Origin: Alphaproteobacteria bacterium
GTDB lineage: Bacteria > Pseudomonadota > Alphaproteobacteria > Rhodobacterales > Rhodobacteraceae
Length of the DNA stretch: 42,181 bases
NCBI GenBank assembly: GCA_030425945.1
Contig: JAUHZL010000002.1
Location: 1 to 42,181, forward strand
Direction of reading: 5' to 3'
The position numbers were made by a program, and so were the translations under genes. Each line of letters begins with the position of its first letter. The stretch's first letter is position 1. The notes beneath the pieces were generated by a model. The model did no database searches, had not been told where the DNA came from, and worked only from the letters and a program-made list of their open reading frames with translations. Positions 31,348 to 39,050 of this stretch are shown here, one piece after another.

Positions 31348-34300
31348 TGGTCCGGCTCCGCGCGCTTCTCCTGACCCTCGCGGTCCTCCTCGCCCCGGCC
31401 AGCGCCCCGGCGCAGTCCGACGATGGCACGGTCCTGTCCCGCTTTCTCGAAAGCCGCCTGTCGGGTGCCGGGCGCGAGGTGCGGATCAGCGGGTTCGAGG
31501 GGGCGTTGTCCTCGCAGGCCCGGCTGGCCGAGATGACGATCTCCGATGCCGAGGGCGTCTGGCTGACCCTGCGCGGCGCGGTGCTCGACTGGAACCGGGC
31601 GGCCCTTCTGGCGGGACGCCTCGACGTGACCCGGCTGAGCGCCGAGGCGCTGGTGATCGACCGTTTGCCCGACCGCACCCCCGACAGCCTGCCCGCGCCC
31701 GAGGCGGCCGCACCCGGCACCGGCTTCACCCTGCCCGACCTGCCCGTCTCCATCGCCATCGACACGCTGGCCATCGACCGCATCGATCTCGGCGCCGCGC
31801 TCGCGGGCGAGGCGGTCAGCCTGAGCCTGTCGGGGGGCCTGACGCTGGCGGGTGGCTCCGGCACGGCCCGGTTCACGACGACCGGCCGGGACGGTCTGGC
31901 GGCGCGGCTGGCGCTTGAGGCCGGGTTCGACGCCGAGAGCCGCGTCCTGTCGCTGGACCTCGCTGCCGAAGACGCGGCGGGCGGGCTGTTGTCGCGCCGC
32001 CTCGGCCTGCCCGGCGCGCCCGCCGTTGCCCTGACGGTTGCCGGGACGGGGCCGGTGGACGACCTGACCGTGGACGTTTCGCTGACGACGGACGGCACCG
32101 ACCGGCTGGCCGGTGCCGTGACCCTGAACCGCCCCGCGCCCGACGCGCCGCTGGCCTTCGCGGCCGAGCTTGCCGGTGACCTGCGCCCGATGGTGACGGC
32201 CGACCTGCGCCCGTTCTTCGGCCCCGACACCACGCTCGCGGCGGCGGGCAGCCGGGCACCGGACGGGGCAACCACGCTCGACCGGCTGGCGATCCGGACC
32301 GACCGGCTGCGTCTCGACGGCGACGCGCGGCTCGCGGCGGATGGCGTGCCCGAGCGGTTCGCGCTGACCGGACAACTGGCCGCCCCCGATGGCACGCCGG
32401 TGCGGCTGCCGGTCCCGGGTCCGGCGCTGCGGCTGGCGGGGGCCGATCTGTCCCTCGGCTTCGACGCGGCCGAGGGCGAGAGCTGGAGCCTGACCGCCGT
32501 TGCCCGGTCGGTGGACCGGGACGGCACGCGGATCGACCGTCTGGAGCTCGGTGGCGGCGGGAGCATCGGGCGCGGGGCGTCCGGCCCGCAGATCAGTGCC
32601 GATCTGACCCTGGCGGCCACGGGCCTCTCCGGACTTTCGCCCGAGACCGCGCCGCTGCTGGGCGACCGCCTCGATGCCCGGCTGCGGGCCGCGTGGCTGG
32701 CGGGTGGTCCGCTCGACATCACCGCATTGCGCCTTGCCACGGCGGCAGGGCAGGCCGAGGGGGCGCTGACCGTCTCGACCGGCACGCCGCTGCGCCTCGA
32801 CGGGCGGCTCGCTCTGCGCCTGCCCGACCTCGCCCGCGCCGCGCCGCTGGCGGCCAAGCCGCTGGCGGGGGCACTCGACCTGACCCTGACCGGCACGGCC
32901 CGCCCGCTCGACGGGGCCTTCGATCTGACCGTCGACGCGGCGGGCACGGACCTCGCGCTGGGCGAGGCGCGTCTCGATCCCTTGCTGACCGGGCCTGCAA
33001 CGCTGACGGGACGCCTGCGGCGCGACAGCGACGGACTGGGCCTGCAGGATGCCCGGCTCCGCGCCACAGGGGTGGAGGGCGAGGCCGACCTGCGCCTCGC
33101 CAGCACGTTTGGGCGCCTGACCCTCGACGCCCGCCTGCCCGATCTCGCGCGGCTCGATCCCGGGCTGTCCGGTCCGGCGCGCCTCGTCACCACGGCGGAC
33201 AGCGCCGACGGGCGCGACTGGAGCTATGCCCTGACCGCCTCTGCTGCCGGGGCCGAACTGGACCTCGACGGAACGGCCATCGCGCCGGTCCGCCGCCCCC
33301 TGGAGAGCCTCGCCGCGACGGGCAGCTTGCGCCTGTCGGTCCCCGATCTCGCGCCGCTCGGGGCGCTGGCGGGGCGCGCGCTGGGCGGCAGCATCATGGC
33401 GGAGGGGACCTTCGATGGCGACTTGCCCGCGCAGCGTCTCGCCCTGACGCTGGATGCAGAGGCCGCGACCCTGACGACCGGGCTGGCCGAGGCCGATGCC
33501 CTGCTCGCCGGATCGCCCGCGCTTCGGCTCGACGCCAGCCTGTCGGGGCGCAGCCTGACCGTGACCACGGCCCGGCTGACCGGCACGCGCGCAACGGTCT
33601 CCGCGCAAGGCACGCTGACCCCGGACTCGGGCGCGATCGCGCTGGAGGGGCGGATCGCGGACCTGTCCGTGCTCAGCGACGACCTGTCCGGACCCCTCAC
33701 CCTGACCGCGCGGGCCACGCCGCGCTGGAGCGACAGCGTCGCCCTGACCCTCGACGCCACCGGACCGGCCGGGCTGGAGGCGCGCATCAGCGGCGCGGCC
33801 CGCACCGACCTGTCCCGCGCCGATCTGCGGATCACCGGGGCCTTTCCCCTGATCGCGCTCAACCGCCGCCTGGCGCCGAGCACGCTGACCGGGCGGGCGC
33901 TCGTCGACCTGAGCCTCAATGGACCCCCGCGCCTCGGCTCGCTCAGCGGCGATCTGCGGCTCTCGGGGGCGGGACTGGCTGCCCCTGCGGCGGGTCTGCG
34001 TCTGCCGACGATCACCGGCGGTCTGCGGCTGGCGGGCCCGCAGGCGCGGCTCGACCTGACGGCGGGTGATGCCGCCGGGGGGCACGCCACGCTGACCGGC
34101 ACCCTCGGGGTGTCGCCGGGACTGCCCGCGGCGCTGCGGCTCGATCTGGCCGGGCTCGGCATCGCCCGCGCGCCGCTGATCGAGACCACCCTCGACGGGG
34201 CGCTGGGCCTTGACGGACCCTTGACCGGGGGCGCGCGGATCGCGGGCGACCTGCGGCTGGGTCCGACCGAGATCCGCATCCCCGAGACCCTGTCGGGAAG

Positions 34301-35105
34301 CGCGGGCAGCGTTCCCGAGATCACCCATGTCGGGGACAGCCCCGCCGCGGCCCGGACCCGGGCCAATGCCGGGATCACGCCGCCCGGTGCCGCGCGCGGG
34401 GCGCAGGCGCCGCCCTACACGCTCGACCTCGCGGTGCGCGCGCCGAACCGGATCTTCCTGCGCGGGCGGGGTCTCGACGCCGAACTGGGCGGGGCGCTGC
34501 GCCTTGGCGGCACGACCCGTGACCCGGTGCCCACCGGTCAGTTCGACCTGATCCGGGGACGGCTCGACATCCTCGGCAAGCGCCTGACCCTGACCGAGGG
34601 GTTCGCGCGCCTGCAAGGCGGCCTCGACCCCCAGATCGGACTGACGGCGACCACGACCAGCGCCGGAACCGACATCGCGGTGATCCTCGAAGGGGCCGCG
34701 TCCGCGCCGGAGCTGCGCCTGACCGCCAGCCCGGACATGCCGGAGGACGAGATCCTCGCGCGGCTGCTCTTCGGGCGTGGGCTCGACCGCATCTCGCCGC
34801 TGCAGGCCGCGCAGCTGGCGGCGGCGGTGGCCACGCTGGCCGGGCGCGGCGGCGACGGGATCGTCGGCAACCTGCGGAAGTCCTTCGGCCTCGCCGATCT
34901 CGACGTGACGACCGATCCCGAGGGCGGCACGGCGGTTCGCGCGGGGCGCTACATCTCGGAGAACGTCTACTCCGATGTCACCGTGTCGAAGGGCCGGACC
35001 GAGTTGCGGCTGAACCTCGATCTCGGTCCCGGCGTCACCGCGCGCGGCTCGGCGGCCAGCGACGGCGAGACCGGCATCGGCCTGTTCTTCGAACGTGACT
35101 ACTGA
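31347..35105 (+). CDS. tamB: Translocation and assembly module inner-membrane protein TamB (DUF490)
   Basis: 1252 aa. It has an N-terminal signal/anchor (VRLRALLLTLAVLLAPASA) and then long, repetitive beta-rich AsmA-like/bridge sequence rich in 'LTLDA..', 'RLDGDARLA' and 'LRLxGDLRL' strands. This is expected for the hydrophobic groove that spans the periplasm. The C-terminal DUF490 block shows the typical GGTTRDPVPTGQFDLIRGRLDILGKRL segment, EDEILARLLFGR, and ends TGIGLFFERDY. TamB partners TamA in outer-membrane biogenesis. tamB is coupled to tamA by TGATG, and its 3' end overlaps the sigma-factor frame by 11 bp. Confidence 0.92.
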   Translation: MVRLRALLLTLAVLLAPASAPAQSDDGTVLSRFLESRLSGAGREVRISGFEGALSSQARLAEMTISDAEGVWLTLRGAVLDWNRAALLAGRLDVTRLSAEALVIDRLPDRTPDSLPAPEAAAPGTGFTLPDLPVSIAIDTLAIDRIDLGAALAGEAVSLSLSGGLTLAGGSGTARFTTTGRDGLAARLALEAGFDAESRVLSLDLAAEDAAGGLLSRRLGLPGAPAVALTVAGTGPVDDLTVDVSLTTDGTDRLAGAVTLNRPAPDAPLAFAAELAGDLRPMVTADLRPFFGPDTTLAAAGSRAPDGATTLDRLAIRTDRLRLDGDARLAADGVPERFALTGQLAAPDGTPVRLPVPGPALRLAGADLSLGFDAAEGESWSLTAVARSVDRDGTRIDRLELGGGGSIGRGASGPQISADLTLAATGLSGLSPETAPLLGDRLDARLRAAWLAGGPLDITALRLATAAGQAEGALTVSTGTPLRLDGRLALRLPDLARAAPLAAKPLAGALDLTLTGTARPLDGAFDLTVDAAGTDLALGEARLDPLLTGPATLTGRLRRDSDGLGLQDARLRATGVEGEADLRLASTFGRLTLDARLPDLARLDPGLSGPARLVTTADSADGRDWSYALTASAAGAELDLDGTAIAPVRRPLESLAATGSLRLSVPDLAPLGALAGRALGGSIMAEGTFDGDLPAQRLALTLDAEAATLTTGLAEADALLAGSPALRLDASLSGRSLTVTTARLTGTRATVSAQGTLTPDSGAIALEGRIADLSVLSDDLSGPLTLTARATPRWSDSVALTLDATGPAGLEARISGAARTDLSRADLRITGAFPLIALNRRLAPSTLTGRALVDLSLNGPPRLGSLSGDLRLSGAGLAAPAAGLRLPTITGGLRLAGPQARLDLTAGDAAGGHATLTGTLGVSPGLPAALRLDLAGLGIARAPLIETTLDGALGLDGPLTGGARIAGDLRLGPTEIRIPETLSGSAGSVPEITHVGDSPAAARTRANAGITPPGAARGAQAPPYTLDLAVRAPNRIFLRGRGLDAELGGALRLGGTTRDPVPTGQFDLIRGRLDILGKRLTLTEGFARLQGGLDPQIGLTATTTSAGTDIAVILEGAASAPELRLTASPDMPEDEILARLLFGRGLDRISPLQAAQLAAAVATLAGRGGDGIVGNLRKSFGLADLDVTTDPEGGTAVRAGRYISENVYSDVTVSKGRTELRLNLDLGPGVTARGSAASDGETGIGLFFERDY

Positions 35106-35685
35106 AGCCCCCTTGACGCCCGCGGTGCGACCGGCCCCCGATACGGCCATGCACAGCGACGAGGACCTTGCCCGCAGGACGAAGGACGGTGACGGTGCCG
35201 CCTTCGCGGCGCTGCTCGAGCGGCATTACGACCGGGTGTTCCGACTCGGGTTCCGCCTGCTCGGCAGCCGGGCCGAGGCCGAGGACCTCGCGCAGGATGT
35301 CTGCGCCGCGCTGCCCGGCAAGATCGGCGGGTATCGCGGCGAGGCGCGGTTCACCACCTGGCTCTACCGGGTCACGGTGAACGCCGCCGAGGATCGCCGC
35401 CGCCGCAGCGCCCGCCAGACCCGGCTTGCCGCCGACTGGGGCCTGCACGAGATCGACCGGCAGGCTGGCCTTGCCGAGGACGCCGAGGCGCGGACCTGGC
35501 TTGCCGAGGCGATGCGCAGCCTGCCCGACGAGTTGGTGACGACGCTGGCGCTGCTCTTGGACGAGGGCATGACCCATGCCGAGGCGGGGCAGGTGCTGGG
35601 CGTGTCCGAAGGCACGATCCACTGGCGGATGGCGGAGGTGCGCAAGCGCCTGCGCGCCCTTCACGCGAAGGAGTTGGAGGCATGA
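35095..35685 (+). CDS. ECF-type RNA polymerase sigma-70 family factor
   Basis: 196 aa from GTG 35095; an in-frame ATG at 35149 (178 aa) is equally plausible, as neither has a strong ribosome site. Sigma region 2 reads ALLERHYDRVFRLGFRLLGSRAEAEDLAQDV with the -10-contacting FTTWLYRVTVNAAEDRRRR, and region 4 is the HTH MTHAEAGQVLGVSEGTIHWRMAEVRKRL. It shares ATGA with the next gene (35682-35685), which encodes a membrane-anchored VWA protein likely to control it. Linkage to tamAB suggests an envelope-related regulon. Confidence 0.88.
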   Translation: MTTEAPLTPAVRPAPDTAMHSDEDLARRTKDGDGAAFAALLERHYDRVFRLGFRLLGSRAEAEDLAQDVCAALPGKIGGYRGEARFTTWLYRVTVNAAEDRRRRSARQTRLAADWGLHEIDRQAGLAEDAEARTWLAEAMRSLPDELVTTLALLLDEGMTHAEAGQVLGVSEGTIHWRMAEVRKRLRALHAKELEA

Positions 35686-37580
35686 CCGACGATCCTCTCG
35701 ACCGTCTGGCCCGCGAGATGACCCGCGCCACCCCGGAGGTCGATCCGGCTGCGAAGGCGCGCGCGCTGGCCCTGGCGCAAAAAAACTTCGAGGCCCGCCA
35801 AGGAACCGGCTCCGACGCGCGTCCCATGTCCGATCGCCCCAGACAGGGGGCGGGGTTCTGGACAGGAGTTCGCACCATGCTTTCGCACTTCCCCACGCGC
35901 GCCGCGCTCGTCACTTCCACCGGCCTTGTCGCCGTCGCCCTCGTCGTGACCTTCCCCGCGCTGCGGGACATGGGTCCGCCCCCGGTGGTTCCGCTGACCT
36001 CCGACGACAGCGAGGCACCGCTGGTGGAACCGGTCGTCATCGACGCGCTGCCCGCCCCGCTGCCCGCGCCCGCCCCGATGCTGGCCGACCGCGCGGCGGC
36101 GGTGAAGCTGTCGGCACCGCAGATGGAACTCGCCGTCGGTGCCATGGCCCCCGACGCGCTCTACCGTCCGCCCGAAGCCGACACCGAAGCCTTTGCCAAC
36201 GCGGACGAGAACCCGGTGAAGATCGCCGCCGAGGCGCCCGTTTCGACTTTCTCCGCCGACGTGGACACCGCGTCCTGGGCGGTCATCCGGTCGTCGATCC
36301 TGAGCGGAATGATGCCCCCGAAGGACGCCGTCCGGATCGAGGAGATGGTGAACTACTTCCCCTACGACCTGGCCGCGCCGGAGGATGACACGCCGTTCCG
36401 TCCCACCGTCACCCTGACGCAGACGCCGTGGAACCCGGACACCCGCCTGCTGCGCATCGCGCTGCAGGGCCGGATGCCGCCGGTGGCGGAGCGTCCGCCG
36501 CTCAACCTCGTCTTCCTCATCGACACGTCCGGCTCGATGCAGGACGCCGACAAGCTGCCGCTTCTGAAGCAGTCCTTCCGTCTGATGCTGTCCGAACTCC
36601 GCCCCGAGGATCAGGTCGCCATTGTCACCTATGCCGGCAGCGCGGGCGAGGTGCTGGCCCCGACCCCGGCGGGCGACCGGGCCACGATCCTCGCCGCGCT
36701 CGACCGGCTGGAGGCGGGCGGTTCGACCGCCGGGCAGGAGGGGCTGCAACAGGCCTATGCCACCGCCGCGAAGATGCAGGCCGAGGGCGAGGTCAGCCGG
36801 GTCCTGCTCGCTACCGACGGGGACTTCAACGTCGGCCTGTCCGATCCGGCCGCGCTCGAGAAGTTCATCGCCGACCGCCGGGACGAAGGCGTCTATCTCT
36901 CGGTCCTCGGTTTCGGGCGCGGCAACCTCGACGATGCCACGATGCAGGCGCTGGCGCAGAACGGGAACGGGCAGGCGGCCTACATCGACACGCTGATGGA
37001 GGCCCGCAAGGTGCTGGTGGACCAGTTGACCGGCGCGCTGTTCCCGATTGCCGACGACGTGAAGGTGCAGGTCGAGTTCAACCCGGCCGCCGTCGCCGAG
37101 TATCGCCTGATCGGCTACGAAACCCGGGCGCTGAACCGCGAGGATTTCAACAACGACCGGGTCGACGCGGGCGAGATCGGCGCGGGCCATGCCGTTACCG
37201 CGCTCTACGAGGTCACCCCGGTCGGCTCGCCCGCCGTGCTGAACGATCCGCTGCGCTACGGGGCAGGCGATGCGCCGTCCGGTCCGGCCGATGAACTGGC
37301 CTTCCTGCGCCTGCGCTACAAGGCGCCGGGCACCGATACCTCGCAGCTGATCGAACAGCCCATCCCGGCCACCGTGACCGAGGCGGATACCGAAACCCGC
37401 TTCGCCGCCGCCATCGCGGGGTTCGGCCAGCTTCTGCGGGGCTCGGACTATGTCACCGGGTGGGGGTTTGGGGACGCCATCGCGCTGGCCGACGGCGCGA
37501 CCGGCAGCGATCCCTTCGGCTACCGGCGCGAGGCGGTGTCGCTGATGCGGCTCGCGGACAGCTTGTCAGACGCAAACTAA
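35682..37580 (+). CDS. Membrane-anchored von Willebrand factor A protein (YfbK-like, DUF3520), possible anti-sigma factor
   Basis: 632 aa. Residues 1-45 are charged and helical (DPLDRLAREMTRATPEVDPAAKARALALAQKNF), like the cytoplasmic segment of a sigma-binding protein. One membrane helix follows (about 73-95). Then come a Pro-rich linker, the vWF-N-type region (VSTFSADVDTASWAVIRSSIL, FPYDL), and a VWA domain with MIDAS D281-T-S-G-S and the conserved ATDGDFNVG. The C-terminal DUF3520-type region ends with FGQLLRGSDYVTGWGF. The downstream of a sigma gene is where anti-sigma factors are usually encoded. GGAGG precedes the ATG, and a terminator follows. VWA family is firm; the anti-sigma role is inference. 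Confidence 0.85.
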   Translation: MTDDPLDRLAREMTRATPEVDPAAKARALALAQKNFEARQGTGSDARPMSDRPRQGAGFWTGVRTMLSHFPTRAALVTSTGLVAVALVVTFPALRDMGPPPVVPLTSDDSEAPLVEPVVIDALPAPLPAPAPMLADRAAAVKLSAPQMELAVGAMAPDALYRPPEADTEAFANADENPVKIAAEAPVSTFSADVDTASWAVIRSSILSGMMPPKDAVRIEEMVNYFPYDLAAPEDDTPFRPTVTLTQTPWNPDTRLLRIALQGRMPPVAERPPLNLVFLIDTSGSMQDADKLPLLKQSFRLMLSELRPEDQVAIVTYAGSAGEVLAPTPAGDRATILAALDRLEAGGSTAGQEGLQQAYATAAKMQAEGEVSRVLLATDGDFNVGLSDPAALEKFIADRRDEGVYLSVLGFGRGNLDDATMQALAQNGNGQAAYIDTLMEARKVLVDQLTGALFPIADDVKVQVEFNPAAVAEYRLIGYETRALNREDFNNDRVDAGEIGAGHAVTALYEVTPVGSPAVLNDPLRYGAGDAPSGPADELAFLRLRYKAPGTDTSQLIEQPIPATVTEADTETRFAAAIAGFGQLLRGSDYVTGWGFGDAIALADGATGSDPFGYRREAVSLMRLADSLSDAN

Positions 37581-37603
37581 GCAAATCGCATAGTATGCAA
37601 GAA

Positions 37604-37629
37604 AAAGGGCGGCCCCCAGGCCGCCCTTT
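37604..37629. terminator. Strong bidirectional rho-independent terminator
   Basis: AAAGGGCGGCC (37604-37614) pairs with GGCCGCCCTTT (37619-37629) around a 4-nt loop. On the minus strand the hairpin continues into a T-run (from the A-tract at 37602-37606), giving a canonical terminator for the membrane-protein gene. On the plus strand it ends the tam-sigma-VWA unit with a shorter U-run. Confidence 0.9.
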
Positions 37630-37648
37630 CGCTGTTCCGATCCGGTCC

Positions 37649-38863
37649 TTACTCGGCGGGAACCGCGGCCGCTGCGGTCCGGCCTGCCCCGAAGTGACGG
37701 GCGTTCAGGTAGAAGACCAGCGCGATCATCGCGATCTGGAAGGCCAGGGCGACCGCGGTGAAGGCCCAGTAGGCAACCCCGAACTTCACGATCAGGCCGG
37801 TGGCGACGAGGCCCTTGTTGATGAAGAAGTGCAGCATCACCGACAGAGCGACACCGGGGCAGACCAGGGTGTAGGCGCCCGGCGAGGTCTTGTCGCCGAA
37901 GACGAAGGACCCGAGGTAGCCCTGCTTGCGCAGCACGGCGAGGCCGAGACCGAGGATACCGAACTGCACCGCCAGCACCTTGGCGAGGAAGCTCATGGTT
38001 TCGGCGGCGGTGCCGTGCACCTCGAAGGTGGTGTGCAGGCCGTGGTCCTGCCGCAGCACCATGATGCCCAGAACGGTCATCAGCGGGATCAGGATCAGCA
38101 GCGTCGGGGCGGCTTCCCGCGCGGTGCCGTAGTGCAGCATCGAGTTGAACGCGGTGATCCCGGCGACCAGCGCGTAGAGGACGGCGAGGGTGCCGAACAC
38201 CGTGGACAGGACCAGCGCCGTGCCGACGGTGGCAGGCACGCTGCTCATCGCGGCGGGGGCGGACAGGCCAACCGCGACCATGGCCAGCGCGAAGGCGGGC
38301 AGCAGTTGCGCGAAGCTGTTGTGCAGCGTCACGTCGAACAGGCCGCCCTTCGACAGAACCCGGCCGAGGAAGTCACCGATATAGGCAAAGGCGAGGATAC
38401 CGACGAGGACGAAAGCCGCCATCGCCGCCGGGAACAGGTATTCCACGATGTTCCACAGGCCCGGCACGAAGACGAGGCCCAGCAGGAAGCCGACGTTGAT
38501 GCTCATCGCCAGCGCCAGCGGCAGGGCAAGAAGCGTCGTTTCGCCGTTCGAATTGCGCAGCGTCTCGTAGGCGTCGGTCTTCCGGAACGCGTTGAACTTG
38601 CCGAGGTTCCACGCGAGGTAGCGCAGGTTGAGCACACCGAAGACGGCGACACCGGCCATGCCCAGCACGATGGCAATCTGCAGCGGCAGGGACCCGGAGC
38701 CGAACGCGGCGGCGATGTCCTCGAACACGGGGACCGACTGGCCCGGGTGCTTCACCCAGAACATCAGGTACATGAAGAACGTGACGGCAAGGCCGCCAGC
38801 GCCCACGGAGGACAGGAAGTAGAGCGGGGCGTAGCCGGTATTCGCGGCGGAGCGGGGCGACAT
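37649..38863 (-). CDS. Ten-helix integral membrane protein, possibly TDT/SLAC1-like (TsoY-type)
   Basis: 404 aa from the ATG at 38863 (GGAGGGACCACCCC upstream); an in-frame ATG at 38896 lies downstream of the -10 box but lacks a good ribosome site. About ten hydrophobic helices are visible, starting YAPLYFLSSVGAGGLAVTFF and ending AFQIAMIALVFYLNARHF. Polar residues inside helices include HNSFAQLLPAFALA, FNSMLHYG and SVMLHFFINKG. The layout resembles tellurite-resistance/dicarboxylate transporter (TDT, SLAC1-fold) anion channels and the membrane family I know as TsoY, but the match is tentative. It is a single-gene unit with its own promoter and terminator. Confidence 0.7.
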   Translation of the reverse strand: MSPRSAANTGYAPLYFLSSVGAGGLAVTFFMYLMFWVKHPGQSVPVFEDIAAAFGSGSLPLQIAIVLGMAGVAVFGVLNLRYLAWNLGKFNAFRKTDAYETLRNSNGETTLLALPLALAMSINVGFLLGLVFVPGLWNIVEYLFPAAMAAFVLVGILAFAYIGDFLGRVLSKGGLFDVTLHNSFAQLLPAFALAMVAVGLSAPAAMSSVPATVGTALVLSTVFGTLAVLYALVAGITAFNSMLHYGTAREAAPTLLILIPLMTVLGIMVLRQDHGLHTTFEVHGTAAETMSFLAKVLAVQFGILGLGLAVLRKQGYLGSFVFGDKTSPGAYTLVCPGVALSVMLHFFINKGLVATGLIVKFGVAYWAFTAVALAFQIAMIALVFYLNARHFGAGRTAAAAVPAE

Positions 38864-39050
38864 GGGGTGGTCCCTCCATATAATTGACTGCGGCAATCAT
38901 TATCGCCCGCAAGTTTAGTTGTCAACGACAATAAATCCTACATCTTGTGGATAACCGCCCTGCGCCAGCGGTATCTGGGGGTGCGGCGTTGACTCACCGC
39001 CCGGGACCCCGGACAAATGACAGACCTGCAGCAAATCCGAGTCGCCCGCC
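38864..39050. promoter_or_regulatory. AT-rich divergent region: membrane-protein promoter with paired operators, and smc leader with DnaA box
   Basis: On the minus strand, TTGACA (38925-38920) and GATAAT (38904-38899) with a 15-bp spacer form a sigma-70 promoter for the membrane protein. Two inverted repeats of similar form bracket it: TTGTC-AAC-GACAA (38919-38931) over the -35, and ATTGAC-TGC-GGCAAT (38883-38897, one mismatch) near the start point. TGTGGATAA (38946-38954) is a perfect DnaA-box 9-mer (reverse of TTATCCACA). No small gene seen. Confidence 0.6.

Noticed and set aside
31320..35150. A 1276-codon open frame on the minus strand opposite tamB
   Set aside because: It is antisense to a clear TamB. 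Its Arg/Gly/Pro/Gln-rich low-complexity composition is what GC-rich coding DNA gives in that frame, and it has no domain or ribosome site.
37588..37598. GCATA-G-TATGC dyad just after the VWA gene as an operator
   Set aside because: It is short and lies between a stop codon and a terminator where no promoter is needed.
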